From Shewanella corallii (lineage in GTDB: Bacteria; Pseudomonadota; Gammaproteobacteria; Enterobacterales; Shewanellaceae), in the NCBI RefSeq assembly GCF_023349125.1, contig NZ_JAKIKT010000003.1, forward strand, positions 1 to 64,000: a stretch of DNA of 64,000 bases, in the 5' to 3' direction. Shown here piece by piece: positions 35,209-44,242 of this stretch. The position numbers were made by a program, and so were the translations under genes. The number at the start of each line of letters is the position of its first letter. Within the stretch, counting starts at the first letter, position 1. Under the pieces are notes generated by a model that was given only the letters and a program-made list of their open reading frames with translations, searched no databases and was not told where the DNA came from.

Positions 35209-35262
35209 CAACAGTGATATAAAAAAACGCCGCAATTGCGGCGTTTTTTTATATCACTGTTG
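35209..35262. terminator. Perfect 54-bp palindrome, two-way terminator
   Basis: Two 27-base arms are exact reverse complements with no loop; the centre is between 35235 and 35236 (CCGCAATTGCGG). The inner GC-rich stem is flanked by A7 and T7 runs, so it works as an intrinsic terminator for the plus-strand KshA operon and the minus-strand kinase operon alike. The arms continue perfectly for another dozen bases beyond the T-runs. Confidence 0.92.
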
Positions 35263-35264
35263 AT

Positions 35265-38200
35265 TTACCCTGCGGTATTTCCTGAAACAAACTCGCTGTT
35301 ATCCTGTGGCTTGATATTTAAGATCTCATTCACCTGTTGCACAGTGGCCTCAAACAGTAATGAAAGCTCACGGTACCTGTTGGCAACATCATTCGACTGC
35401 CCCTTCTTCGCAATGCTCTCCAACTCTTTGGCCTTGGTGGCCAGGGGACCCATTGAAAGATTGGCGGAGGCACCTTTGATGGTATGACTGATAGCCACTA
35501 TGGCATCAGCATTTTGAGCCTCCACCTCAACTTCAAGCTGAACCGCCAAAGAGGTCATCTCATCCACAAACGCAGCGAGTGTTTCGCTTAATAACTCCCT
35601 GTCACCCATAAAAGTTTTAAGGGCTGAATCCAGATTAAACATGCAAGGCTGATCCATCGTTTTCCCTTCATAAGCAACTACGGGTTGTGCATTAGCTGTT
35701 GACCCATTAACCCCAAGATACTTGCTGAGTGTAATACCCAGTATGGGGATAGACAGGGGCTTGCTGATATAGTCGTCCATTCCTGCCGCCAGGCACTTCT
35801 CCCTGTCTCCCTGCATCGCATTGGCAGTTAACGCGATCACAGGTAAATCTCGCTTACCCTCTCCGGCGTCCCCCATCCTGATCGCCTGAGTGGCGTGATA
35901 GCCGTCCATCACGGGCATCTGACAGTCCATCAGAACCAGGTCAAAATCAGTGGATTCAAGCACTGCCAGAGCCTTTTCTCCATTGGCTGCAATCAACACC
36001 TGTTGAAGCCCCAATTTCTTCAACATTCCCTTGATCACGATTTGGTTAACCTTGCTGTCTTCCACCAGCAGAATCTTATATTTGTTCTCAAAGTTAACGA
36101 TAGCTCCTTCGCTTGCAGGATCTCCGGCAAGTTTGCCTTTTAGGCAGGCCTCTATCACATGGAGTTGCGCAGGACGGGTACTCAGATGGATCTTATTGCC
36201 AAATCGTTCCGACGCCTCCAGCACCTGCTTGTGGGACATAACTGCCATGACATTACTTCCCAGGTTGGCCACCCCAACCAACTGCTCGAGAAGAGCTTCG
36301 ATATCAGTAGGATGCAAAGGAACGCTGCAGATCAAAGATGACGGCGCATTTTCAATATCATTGAATATACTCATGTCACGCACTTGAGTATCTGCTCCCC
36401 AGGAATTGAGCAATACCCGAACCTGATCGTCATCAAAGGCTTGTTCCCGCACCATCATAATTTCCTGGTCAGCAAGACAAGGGGGCCATAGTTCATCACT
36501 CTGTTGAGGTGCCTCTTCTACTTCAATATGGAAAGCAAAGACACTGCCTTTTCCCGGCTGACTACTGACTCTGATATCTCCACACATCAACTGACAAAGA
36601 CGCTTCGCAATGGAAAGTCCAAGTCCAGTTCCGCCAAAATGGCGGGTGGTAGAGGAGTCAGCCTGAACGAAGGGTTGAAACAACATGCCCTGATTTTCTT
36701 CATCTATACCTATGCCGGTATCTTCCACTTCAGCCCTCAGCCTTAGCCGACCATCATATTCAGTGACATTGACCGAAACCTTAACCCACCCCTGTTCGGT
36801 AAATTTAATGGCATTACCAATCAGATTACTCAGGATCTGACGGATCCGGGTAGGGTCACCCTTAATCCAACGACTATCCACTGCTTTCACATCCAAGACA
36901 AGCTGAAGTCCCTTCTCTTCGCTTCTCATTGCCAGTGGTTGAATAACGTCGTCAAGTAACTGAAGGAAATCGAACTCTGTCTTGTCTATGACGAACTTGC
37001 CGGACTCTACTTTGGAAAAATCAAGAATATCATTAAGTAAAGTCAGAAGAGCATCGGCACTGGATGATGCCACCGACACATATTGTCGCTGCTGGCGGGA
37101 AAGCTCTGTCTGCTCCAACAAGGATAAAATTCCCAATACCCCGTTCATCGGTGTGCGTATTTCATGACTCATACAAGCGAGAAAGTCTGCTTTGGTTCGC
37201 GTCGCTTCCTGAGCTTTCTCCGTCGCCTCTGTGAGCGCCCAGTTTTTAAATTCCATCTCTTGGGCGTAAAGCTCAATTTTATGTTCATTTGCCTTAATAT
37301 GCGTCATATCCTCAACGCACATAAAGAAGCCATTAACATCCTGATGTTCATCCAGATCCGGCACATAGGTAGATTGCAAAAACACCTGGCCTGTATCAGC
37401 TTCTTCAAGCTGAGATTCAAATACCTGAATTCGCCCTCTGAGGGCTCTTGAAATGTGGGGGCGGATAAGTGTTTCAAGCTCCTGAGGCATCACGCTGGCA
37501 AGGTCTTTACCCAGTACCTGAGCCTCTGATTTTCCAAGCCATTGAAGCAACCTGCGATTAACGAAACGAAGCTTCAGCTCACGGTCTACATAAGCCAATT
37601 GTACCGGGATAACGTTGGTGACTTTATCGATATAGTGACGGGACTGAAGCAGCTCTCTTTCCCCAATTTGGCGTTGGCGTATTGCGTTGTTATAGCTGTC
37701 AATCATCAGTCCAAACTCATCGTTGGAACGAAAGTCGATGGTGGCTTTGGGGTTTTTGCTGATTTGAGTTCTGATACTACGAATAGGTTTAAGTACCACT
37801 TCACGCTGAATCAAAGGGTTTACCAGCAGAATTAAGATAAAACCGATTGCCTGAATAATAATAAATTCAATAAGATCAGATTTAGCCTGCCGTTCCATCA
37901 GGTCAGTGTTGTAGGCAATATACACTTGATATGGCCTGAGTCTCTGCTCCTCAGGCGACACCCAAAACAGTTGATGAGCCTGATGCATTACCCCTTGAGC
38001 CTGATCCAGCAGAAACTCCTGATTCTGCTTTACAGACTGTTCAAAAAGCCGGCTTACCTTGTTATCAAACGCAAAGTCCCTGCTACGTCCAATAAATTGA
38101 CCATTACTGTCTGCTATCACAGTATCGCCTGAGAGAATACTCATACGTCTGATGGTAGACTTGGCTGCCAAAGCTCCTACCACTCTCTGCAAATCAGCGA

Positions 38201-38408
38201 CTTCTGCTTTCGCTTCCAGAGAGATATTCAGCGTGCTGAGTACATCAGCTATTTCGGCCCTGGCCTGATCTTCAATCCTGTTTGCCAGCACGTTGTAATA
38301 GGAAACCGTGACCATCAGGCAAACCATAATGCTCAGGGTAATATTGGCAACATTGAGTTTGACGCCCAAAGAGCGTCTGAATCTGGCTTTGGCGTTACTG
38401 GTCTGCAT
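35265..38408 (-). CDS. Hybrid sensor histidine kinase with receiver and HPt domains
   Basis: A 1047-residue inner-membrane kinase. In order: TM1 (about 20-40), a periplasmic sensor domain (about 45-175), TM2 (about 180-200), a HAMP-like linker, a PAS domain (about 265-385), HisKA with the phospho-His in MSHEIRTPMNG, HATPase with NLIGNAIKFT, DTGIGI and GTGLGLSI, a degenerate receiver-like stretch without an Asp pocket, a true receiver (LLVEDSKVN with phospho-Asp in VLMDCQMPVMDG) and a C-terminal HPt with AISHTIKGASANL. It is third in an operon after a GGDEF regulator and a solute-binding lipoprotein, seven bases apart from the latter. I infer that it senses the ligand-loaded binding protein. 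Confidence 0.9.
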   Translation of the reverse strand: MQTSNAKARFRRSLGVKLNVANITLSIMVCLMVTVSYYNVLANRIEDQARAEIADVLSTLNISLEAKAEVADLQRVVGALAAKSTIRRMSILSGDTVIADSNGQFIGRSRDFAFDNKVSRLFEQSVKQNQEFLLDQAQGVMHQAHQLFWVSPEEQRLRPYQVYIAYNTDLMERQAKSDLIEFIIIQAIGFILILLVNPLIQREVVLKPIRSIRTQISKNPKATIDFRSNDEFGLMIDSYNNAIRQRQIGERELLQSRHYIDKVTNVIPVQLAYVDRELKLRFVNRRLLQWLGKSEAQVLGKDLASVMPQELETLIRPHISRALRGRIQVFESQLEEADTGQVFLQSTYVPDLDEHQDVNGFFMCVEDMTHIKANEHKIELYAQEMEFKNWALTEATEKAQEATRTKADFLACMSHEIRTPMNGVLGILSLLEQTELSRQQRQYVSVASSSADALLTLLNDILDFSKVESGKFVIDKTEFDFLQLLDDVIQPLAMRSEEKGLQLVLDVKAVDSRWIKGDPTRIRQILSNLIGNAIKFTEQGWVKVSVNVTEYDGRLRLRAEVEDTGIGIDEENQGMLFQPFVQADSSTTRHFGGTGLGLSIAKRLCQLMCGDIRVSSQPGKGSVFAFHIEVEEAPQQSDELWPPCLADQEIMMVREQAFDDDQVRVLLNSWGADTQVRDMSIFNDIENAPSSLICSVPLHPTDIEALLEQLVGVANLGSNVMAVMSHKQVLEASERFGNKIHLSTRPAQLHVIEACLKGKLAGDPASEGAIVNFENKYKILLVEDSKVNQIVIKGMLKKLGLQQVLIAANGEKALAVLESTDFDLVLMDCQMPVMDGYHATQAIRMGDAGEGKRDLPVIALTANAMQGDREKCLAAGMDDYISKPLSIPILGITLSKYLGVNGSTANAQPVVAYEGKTMDQPCMFNLDSALKTFMGDRELLSETLAAFVDEMTSLAVQLEVEVEAQNADAIVAISHTIKGASANLSMGPLATKAKELESIAKKGQSNDVANRYRELSLLFEATVQQVNEILNIKPQDNSEFVSGNTAG

Positions 38409-38414
38409 CCCTGA

Positions 38415-39368
38415 TTACTCTCGGCCCTGGCTCCATAAAATGTCAGCTATATGCGTACAGTCAGTTTCCAGCGCATTGACCTCTACCAGAGTGGCACACA
38501 CAGATTGCATTTTTTGATTAATTTCGCTGTCAGTAACAAACAACTTTCGCTGTTCGTTACTGCTGATGATATGAACTCCATTGAGAGCGTCCGTAAACTC
38601 CCTGGAGCTTATCCCTTCACGGGCTGCCATCAAGGCTGCTCCAGCCTCTGGATTGCTGGCGTAATCATCCAGCGCCATCTGCCACGCCTGCCATAACTTA
38701 TTGACAAGATCAGGATGCGTTTTCAGTACTGCGTCCGACACAGACACAGTATCAAGAATCTCCCAGGGGATGATGTCGCTGCCGAATATCTGGTGAGCCA
38801 GCTCCTCTCTTATATATTCAGTAGAATAAGGAGGGTAAGTGACCATAGCGTCAATATTGCCTTGGATCAGCTGATTTTTTCCGTCACCCTGCTCGACATT
38901 AACAACATTCACATCACTCAGTGTCATCCCCTCATTTTGTAGCGCCCGGGCCAACACATACAGACCAAGGCTACCCACCTCGCAACCCACAGTTTTGCCC
39001 TTAAGCGCTGACACCGAGTCAAATTCACTGGCAGCCACAATCACATCGCTGCCGTTGGAGTAATCTGCCGCCAAAACCACTTTGACCGGCTCGCCTCCCA
39101 GCGCTTCGACCTGTATCGCTTCAATTAAGGTACTGGCGAAACCATCAACCCTGCCTGCCAGATAAGCCCGTTGCGAATCTGACAGTGTGGATACCTGAAC
39201 CAACTCAAGATTCAGATCCACAGCTTTAAAAAAACCCCTTTGTTCAGCAAGGTACAGAAACTCGTATCCCGGCCAGGGGTTGATGGCTATACGAACGGTT
39301 TTTTGCTGCGCGGGCGAACAGGAGAGCAGCAATAGAACAGCTGCGAGTAACACCATAATCCTTTGCAT
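38415..39368 (-). CDS. NMT1/SsuA-like solute-binding lipoprotein without a transporter
   Basis: A 317-residue periplasmic binding protein. The signal peptide ends in a lipobox (LLLLSC), so it is a lipoprotein anchored at Cys17. RIAINPWPGYEFLYLAEQRGFF and the following GRVDGFASTLIEA are typical of the NMT1/ThiY/SsuA group, which bind small organic compounds. No ABC permease or ATPase gene is near. It lies one base after the GGDEF regulator gene and six before the hybrid kinase gene, so it more likely presents a ligand to the kinase than feeds uptake. The ligand is unknown. Confidence 0.87.
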   Translation of the reverse strand: MQRIMVLLAAVLLLLSCSPAQQKTVRIAINPWPGYEFLYLAEQRGFFKAVDLNLELVQVSTLSDSQRAYLAGRVDGFASTLIEAIQVEALGGEPVKVVLAADYSNGSDVIVAASEFDSVSALKGKTVGCEVGSLGLYVLARALQNEGMTLSDVNVVNVEQGDGKNQLIQGNIDAMVTYPPYSTEYIREELAHQIFGSDIIPWEILDTVSVSDAVLKTHPDLVNKLWQAWQMALDDYASNPEAGAALMAAREGISSREFTDALNGVHIISSNEQRKLFVTDSEINQKMQSVCATLVEVNALETDCTHIADILWSQGRE

Positions 39369-39369
39369 C

Positions 39370-40287
39370 TTAATTTCCTTTGTAGTTCAGTTCCTGAAGA
39401 GCTGCAGGCTTGGAGCACCAACCCACCACCTGATTACGGCCCTGATCTTTGGCCTGATAGACGCATTCATCGGCCCGCTTAAGCAGTGGATTCAATTCCA
39501 TCACTTCGGCACACGCATCGACGACACCAAAGCTACCTGTCACCATCAGTCCCTGAGGCATTAATTGCTCCATTTGCTGCCTCAGCTTTTCCACCTTAAC
39601 CATAGCGGCATCCAACGGGCACTCCATCAGGATGACGAACTCTTCGCCCCCCAAACGAGCAACCACATCTTCTCGCCGGGTATTATTCTCAAGCAGTTCC
39701 GCGACCGCCATCAACACCAGGTCACCCATCTCATGGCCATAGGTGTCGTTAATGGACTTGAATTTATCTATGTCCATCAGGACCACACTCAAAGGGGTTT
39801 TATGGCGGCGGAAATGGGCCAGGCGGACTTCAGCATTCTCGGTAAGAAAGTAGCGATTAAACAGACCAGTTAGCTGGTCATGAAGGGCCATAAATCGCAA
39901 TTTATCCCTTTGTTGTTTAAGCTGCATATGCACAGATACACGGGCTCTGACAATCACAGGGCGTATCGGTTTGGTAATGTAATCTATCGCTCCCAGCAAT
40001 AATCCCTGCTCTTCATCTTCCTCACTGTCGTTACCAGTGACAAAAATCACCGGAATAGATTCTGTTTCTGGCGAGGCCTTCAGCTCTTTGCACACAGCAT
40101 GTCCGTCCATATCAGGCATGCGAACATCCAGCAGAATTAAATCTGGCTGTGGATGAGTTCTGGCAAGTTCCAGGCAGTCACGTCCATTGTGCGCTTTGAT
40201 GACTTCACATAATCCCTGAAGACATTTTGCCATCACCATCAGATTACTTTTGATGTCATCGACGATGAGGACGCGAAACGCTTCCAT
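39370..40287 (-). CDS. Response regulator with GGDEF diguanylate cyclase output
   Basis: A 305-residue protein with an N-terminal receiver (VLIVDDIKSN; phospho-Asp in LILLDVRMPDMDG; Lys in YITKPI) and a C-terminal GGDEF domain. The catalytic motif is GGEEF and the RxxD product-inhibition site (RRED) lies five residues before it, so it should make c-di-GMP under feedback control. The ATG at 40287 is preferred; a TTG at 40314 is in frame. The AAGGA before the ATG is part of a short inverted repeat (AGGACA/TGTCCT), which might hide it. It is the likely phosphorylation target of the hybrid kinase in the same operon. Confidence 0.88.
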   Translation of the reverse strand: MEAFRVLIVDDIKSNLMVMAKCLQGLCEVIKAHNGRDCLELARTHPQPDLILLDVRMPDMDGHAVCKELKASPETESIPVIFVTGNDSEEDEEQGLLLGAIDYITKPIRPVIVRARVSVHMQLKQQRDKLRFMALHDQLTGLFNRYFLTENAEVRLAHFRRHKTPLSVVLMDIDKFKSINDTYGHEMGDLVLMAVAELLENNTRREDVVARLGGEEFVILMECPLDAAMVKVEKLRQQMEQLMPQGLMVTGSFGVVDACAEVMELNPLLKRADECVYQAKDQGRNQVVGWCSKPAALQELNYKGN

Positions 40288-40375
40288 CAGGACAGGTGTC
40301 CTTATTGCAACCAACTGTTACGCATAAGTGTAGTCAAAGAACAAAGATGCGCCCCAAACAACAGTGAAGGCAAAA

Positions 40376-40403
40376 ATAAAAAAGGAGCCAAAGGCTCCTT
40401 TTA
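40376..40403 (-). terminator. Rho-independent terminator of yeaC
   Basis: AAAGGAGCC and GGCTCCTTT form a nine-base-pair stem with a three-base loop; on the minus strand a T6 run follows. It lies just past the yeaC stop at 40427. Confidence 0.88.
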
Positions 40404-40426
40404 AACGGCTGTACCGACAGTACGGG

Positions 40427-40708
40427 TTACAGATCTTCTTGTTTAAACTCTGCGATAGTTTCGCCTTTAAACTGTTTTTTCAGCTGTGCCTTGGAAAGTT
40501 GATTCAACTCGCCACCAGACGCAATGGTAAAGTGCTCATGCTGATCCAGGCGACGGGCCTGATACAGCATCACTACCTGCAGTGTTGACTCTTTTTGCTC
40601 GGCTGTGAGAGGGGAACCATCTTCCCATTTCCCCAACTCAACGGCTGAAACCAATCGCTCATACACCTCGAGGGGCATATCATCGATCACCTTATTTATA
40701 TCTGTCAT
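40427..40708 (-). CDS. yeaC: YeaC family protein (DUF1315)
   Basis: A 93-residue soluble protein matching the DUF1315/YeaC family: MPLEVYERLVSAVELGKWEDG, then LTAEQKE and the charged HEHFTIASGG region. The family is conserved in gammaproteobacteria, but no biochemical role is established. The start overlaps the stop of the zinc-ribbon gene by four bases (ATGA), so the two are translated together. A strong terminator follows. Confidence 0.88.
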   Translation of the reverse strand: MTDINKVIDDMPLEVYERLVSAVELGKWEDGSPLTAEQKESTLQVVMLYQARRLDQHEHFTIASGGELNQLSKAQLKKQFKGETIAEFKQEDL

Positions 40709-41022
40709 ATGCTCTTCCGTTTATGCAGGACGATACGAACCCGGCAAATCAAGTAGCCGATAAAACCAAATACGAAACAAACGCCAGCGGCGATTGCCCG
40801 GGGCCCTTCTGCGGTTTCGCCCCCCCAGAACCAAAGTACCATACCGGCAATAAACAGTGTCATTGCAATAAAACTCTGGTTCATCAGTGTCTGCGAACGT
40901 TTGATGTGGTTGATACGCTGCAGCGATTCAAGGTTTCCTTCGAGTTTGGCACTGCAATGCTTACACTCCCTGGCAAGGCTGGAAATCCTTTTACTGCAAA
41001 CCGGACATTCGATCAGTGCCAT
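40705..41022 (-). CDS. Small zinc-ribbon membrane protein
   Basis: A 105-residue protein. The N-terminal zinc ribbon has CPVCSKRISSLARECKHC (two C-x2-C pairs), followed by a short helical linker and two membrane helices (about 50-68 and 78-96), ending in a basic tail. I do not know a named family beyond zinc-ribbon domain proteins. It sits between the M14 carboxypeptidase gene (nine bases upstream) and yeaC (overlapping), so the three form an operon. Confidence 0.8.
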   Translation of the reverse strand: MALIECPVCSKRISSLARECKHCSAKLEGNLESLQRINHIKRSQTLMNQSFIAMTLFIAGMVLWFWGGETAEGPRAIAAGVCFVFGFIGYLICRVRIVLHKRKSI

Positions 41023-41031
41023 AAAGCTTCC

Positions 41032-42159
41032 TTATCTTAACTTATCTACCACAGCCAACATGGCGATCAATGAGGCTTCGCCCAGGTAAGCGCTGCGTTC
41101 AGGAGACCAACCTGCATAAGGGTCTGGCAGGTTATCGTTATCTTTGAACGGCATTTCCAGCGTATTGGACAGACACTGGAAGGTCTCAGCCACCCAGTTG
41201 GAGGCGATGGTCAGGTTAGCTTTACCCGGCTCATCCTTGTCATAACCAAACTCGCTCTGGAAGTCTGCACTGGCAAGAGTCAGCGCGTCGACAAACTTCT
41301 GCTGCAGATTTTCCAGACGCTCATCCCAGCAAGGTACACCTTCGCAACCGGCCAGGAAAACATAAGGTAGCCCCTCGTCACCGTGGACATCATAAAACAG
41401 GTCAACACCTGTCTCTTTCATCTTATCGGTAACGTAAAGTACTTCCGGGCTTTTCTCTTTCGATGGTGCCAACCATTCGCGGTTCAGGTTAATACCCGCG
41501 GCATTGGTTCGCAGATGACCGCGGGCGCTGCCGTCCGGGTTCATGTTTGGCACAATGTAAAAGTTGGCTTTATCCAACAGTGATTTGGACGTCGGATTTT
41601 CACTGTCGAGCAGCTTGTACAGCAGGCCTTCCATTAACCATTCAGCCATGGTTTCACCTGGATGCTGGCGGGCTGTGATCCAGATATTCTTCTTGGCTTC
41701 GTCACCATCACCGATTTTCACCAGAGTCATATCCCGGCCATCCAAAGTCAGACCCAGATGTTCCAGAGAGACTTCCGGGTGCACCTGCACAGCACTGAGC
41801 AGATCAAGATGACGTTCATAGCTGTAAGGCGCAAAGTAGGCGATTTGAATAGCTTCACAATCCAGGTCAAGTTCGATGCTGAGTACGCCATTCTCATAAA
41901 TGGTTGGCAGACGGAACCAGGCTTGACGATCATAGCTGGCAACCGCCTGATAACCTTCCCAGCCTTTCGGGTAGGAAGATTGACCGGCATTCATGATGTT
42001 CAGTCGGTACTGATTGCCCACCTGCCCCTCAAAGCGGAAGTTAAACCACTGATAAAACTCCCCACCTTCGTCCTCACGGATCGCCAGTTGAATATCATCT
42101 TTGTTGTCCAGGCTCAGTACCTGAATGTTGCCGCCATCGAAATTGGCCGTGATACGCAT
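41032..42159 (-). CDS. M14-family zinc carboxypeptidase (cytosolic carboxypeptidase-like)
   Basis: A 375-residue protein with an N-terminal beta-sandwich (about 1-110) and a C-terminal M14 peptidase domain. The zinc ligands are in ARQHPGET (His and Glu) and the later DVHGDEG; the arginine-rich NLNREW and the late catalytic Glu in LEMPFKD are present. This layout is that of the cytosolic carboxypeptidase-like bacterial M14 enzymes. ATG at 42159 has AAGGATG before it; the frame is open to 42231 without support. No signal peptide, so it acts in the cytoplasm. Substrate unknown. Confidence 0.88.
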   Translation of the reverse strand: MRITANFDGGNIQVLSLDNKDDIQLAIREDEGGEFYQWFNFRFEGQVGNQYRLNIMNAGQSSYPKGWEGYQAVASYDRQAWFRLPTIYENGVLSIELDLDCEAIQIAYFAPYSYERHLDLLSAVQVHPEVSLEHLGLTLDGRDMTLVKIGDGDEAKKNIWITARQHPGETMAEWLMEGLLYKLLDSENPTSKSLLDKANFYIVPNMNPDGSARGHLRTNAAGINLNREWLAPSKEKSPEVLYVTDKMKETGVDLFYDVHGDEGLPYVFLAGCEGVPCWDERLENLQQKFVDALTLASADFQSEFGYDKDEPGKANLTIASNWVAETFQCLSNTLEMPFKDNDNLPDPYAGWSPERSAYLGEASLIAMLAVVDKLR

Positions 42160-42233
42160 ATTCACATCCTTTGCGTTTTCAGTATTTAGTGAGCGTAAGC
42201 ATAAACCAAAATGCTCAAGCCTTAAAACCATCG

Positions 42234-42267
42234 GCAGGATTAAATGTTATTGACCATTTAATCCTGC
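42234..42267. repeat. 13-bp perfect inverted repeat downstream of the DUF885 gene
   Basis: GCAGGATTAAATG and CATTTAATCCTGC flank an eight-base loop. It lies between the DUF885 stop (42290) and the M14 start (42159) on the minus strand. There is no T-run, so it may be a weak terminator, an mRNA stabiliser, or an operator for the M14 operon. Confidence 0.65.
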
Positions 42268-42289
42268 GTATCGGTTAAATATCAGTCAG

Positions 42290-44071
42290 TTACTTTGACA
42301 ACATCAAGTCTCTGACGTATTTTACCGGCGAGCTGCCAAAGCTGAGAAACTCCTCATGGAACGCCCTTAAATCGAAGTTCTCTCCTTTTACACCCTTATA
42401 CTCCTCACGGAAATCGTAAATCTCACGATAACCTGAGTAGTAACTGGTCAACTGAACCTGACTTAAGGTCGCTCTGCGCCACTTGCCTTCCGCTTCAGCC
42501 TGTTGCTGGAACGCTTCCTGAGTCAACAGGTCAATCGCTTCTTCCTCTTCCATCCCCAGAACCTGAATGGAGTAATCCAGTATGGTGTTGCAGATAACTC
42601 TCAGGTTCCACTTGTAATACATCAGCCACAGCTCAGGCTCAAAGTCACCATACCCCTCTTCCAGCATCATTCGCTCGGTATACACTGCCCAGCCTTCAAT
42701 CATGGCGCCATTGCCGAACAGGCTCTTTACCATGCTTGGTGACTCATTTGAGTACACCAGCTGGGTGTAATGTCCTGGGATCGCTTCATGAATATTCAGG
42801 ATCTGCAAAATCCAGTGGTTATACTCCCGCAGATAACTCTCGGCCTGTTCATCATTCATCGCGTCCAAAGGGGTAACATTGTAGTAAGTATTGCCCCCTT
42901 TATCGTAAGGGCCTGGCGCACTGATCGACGCGCCGGCAAAGCCCCGCATATATTCCGGAGTCTCACGCACAACCAAAGGCTTGTTGGGATCCAGCGTGAT
43001 TAGCTGCTTTTCAACGACAAAGTCGTTTAATTCGGGGATTTGTTTGCGCACTTCGCTGACAAAGTCCTCCCGCTTAACATGACGCACCGACAGGTGATCA
43101 ATCAATTCGCGGATGGCAACTTTGTCATCGGACGGCATTGGCTTGCTGAAGTATTTTGGCCAGAGATCTTTGGTAATTTTGGCCATCTCACCCTGAACAC
43201 GGGTTTTGTCCGCCATCGCTTTCTCATACAGTGCCCTGGCGCTCATGCCGGCCTGGATGTCCATGGCAAACTTCTCTTCATACAGGGCTTCGCCGATGCG
43301 AAAGTCTCTGGCGCCCTCTTTCTCGAGTGTGGCTGCAAGATCTTCAAGCCAGACAATATGTTCATTGATCGCCTGGGTCGCCAAAGCAAAGCGTTCATTA
43401 AACAGGGCTTTTTCCGCTGTCGTCAGACCTGAACCGGCCACCTTTTGCTTAAGCGCGTCCGACAAGACAGAAAATGCGCCTTTATTCTGCATGATCGCCA
43501 ACTGGGTATGCTGCAGTGTTGGATCGCTGATATTGCTCCGCGCGGCCTCATAATAAGCAGGGACATGCACAAGGCGGGAAGTTACTGAGCGCAGGCGCTC
43601 TTCCAGCGGCGCAAAGTCCTCATTGATTATCTGAGCAAAACCACCGGCAACGTTATAGTTGGAAGGCATCCACTGCCAAGATTTGAAGCTGGTGATTTGC
43701 CATTCCATCTTATTCAGCAGATTTTCAATCAACCTGAAGTCAGTGACTTCATTTGGTGTCAGTAAATTGAGGTCAAACACCTTAAGCAGATTGCGCTGGG
43801 TATTCACAAATGCCAGGGTTTGCTTACGGCTTGCTTCATCGGGGATCTCAAGAATGCCATCATATTTGTGATAGCCGGAATACAAACCCCAGGTCGGCGC
43901 AATTTGCCACAGGGCATCAATAAACGCCTGGCTATAGGCTGCAAATGCCTGTTGCTCCGCCTCTGCGGACACAGCTGGGGATTGGCTCTGTTGCTGGGTA
44001 GTTTGGCAGGCGGTTAATGACGCACTGCCAAGCGCCAGCATAATCGCCAGAGATAAGGGTTTGTTCAACAT
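42290..44071 (-). CDS. DUF885 family lipoprotein, putative metallopeptidase
   Basis: A 593-residue lipoprotein: the signal peptide ends in SLTAC, giving Cys22 as lipid anchor. The DUF885 signature HEAIPGHYTQLVY (HExxH-like His-Glu-x3-His) is near residue 435, with the downstream EGWAVYTERMM that supplies the second Glu. Family members are taken to be zinc peptidases of the periplasm or envelope. The length is normal for the family. It is divergent from dgt with a 171-bp gap holding both promoters. Confidence 0.87.
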   Translation of the reverse strand: MLNKPLSLAIMLALGSASLTACQTTQQQSQSPAVSAEAEQQAFAAYSQAFIDALWQIAPTWGLYSGYHKYDGILEIPDEASRKQTLAFVNTQRNLLKVFDLNLLTPNEVTDFRLIENLLNKMEWQITSFKSWQWMPSNYNVAGGFAQIINEDFAPLEERLRSVTSRLVHVPAYYEAARSNISDPTLQHTQLAIMQNKGAFSVLSDALKQKVAGSGLTTAEKALFNERFALATQAINEHIVWLEDLAATLEKEGARDFRIGEALYEEKFAMDIQAGMSARALYEKAMADKTRVQGEMAKITKDLWPKYFSKPMPSDDKVAIRELIDHLSVRHVKREDFVSEVRKQIPELNDFVVEKQLITLDPNKPLVVRETPEYMRGFAGASISAPGPYDKGGNTYYNVTPLDAMNDEQAESYLREYNHWILQILNIHEAIPGHYTQLVYSNESPSMVKSLFGNGAMIEGWAVYTERMMLEEGYGDFEPELWLMYYKWNLRVICNTILDYSIQVLGMEEEEAIDLLTQEAFQQQAEAEGKWRRATLSQVQLTSYYSGYREIYDFREEYKGVKGENFDLRAFHEEFLSFGSSPVKYVRDLMLSK

Positions 44072-44242
44072 AGGATTTCCTTCCTTAGATTGTTATTCTA
44101 GTTCTTAGGTATTTGTAGGTAGCCCAAGTTAATCATAACCCGGGACTTTTTTCAGCCCGTCCGTTAAGGTCTGTTACATAAAATTGCCCTTCTGATAACT
44201 GGCTCTGGCGCACCCGGTTATCAGATTGCACAGGATGTCGAG

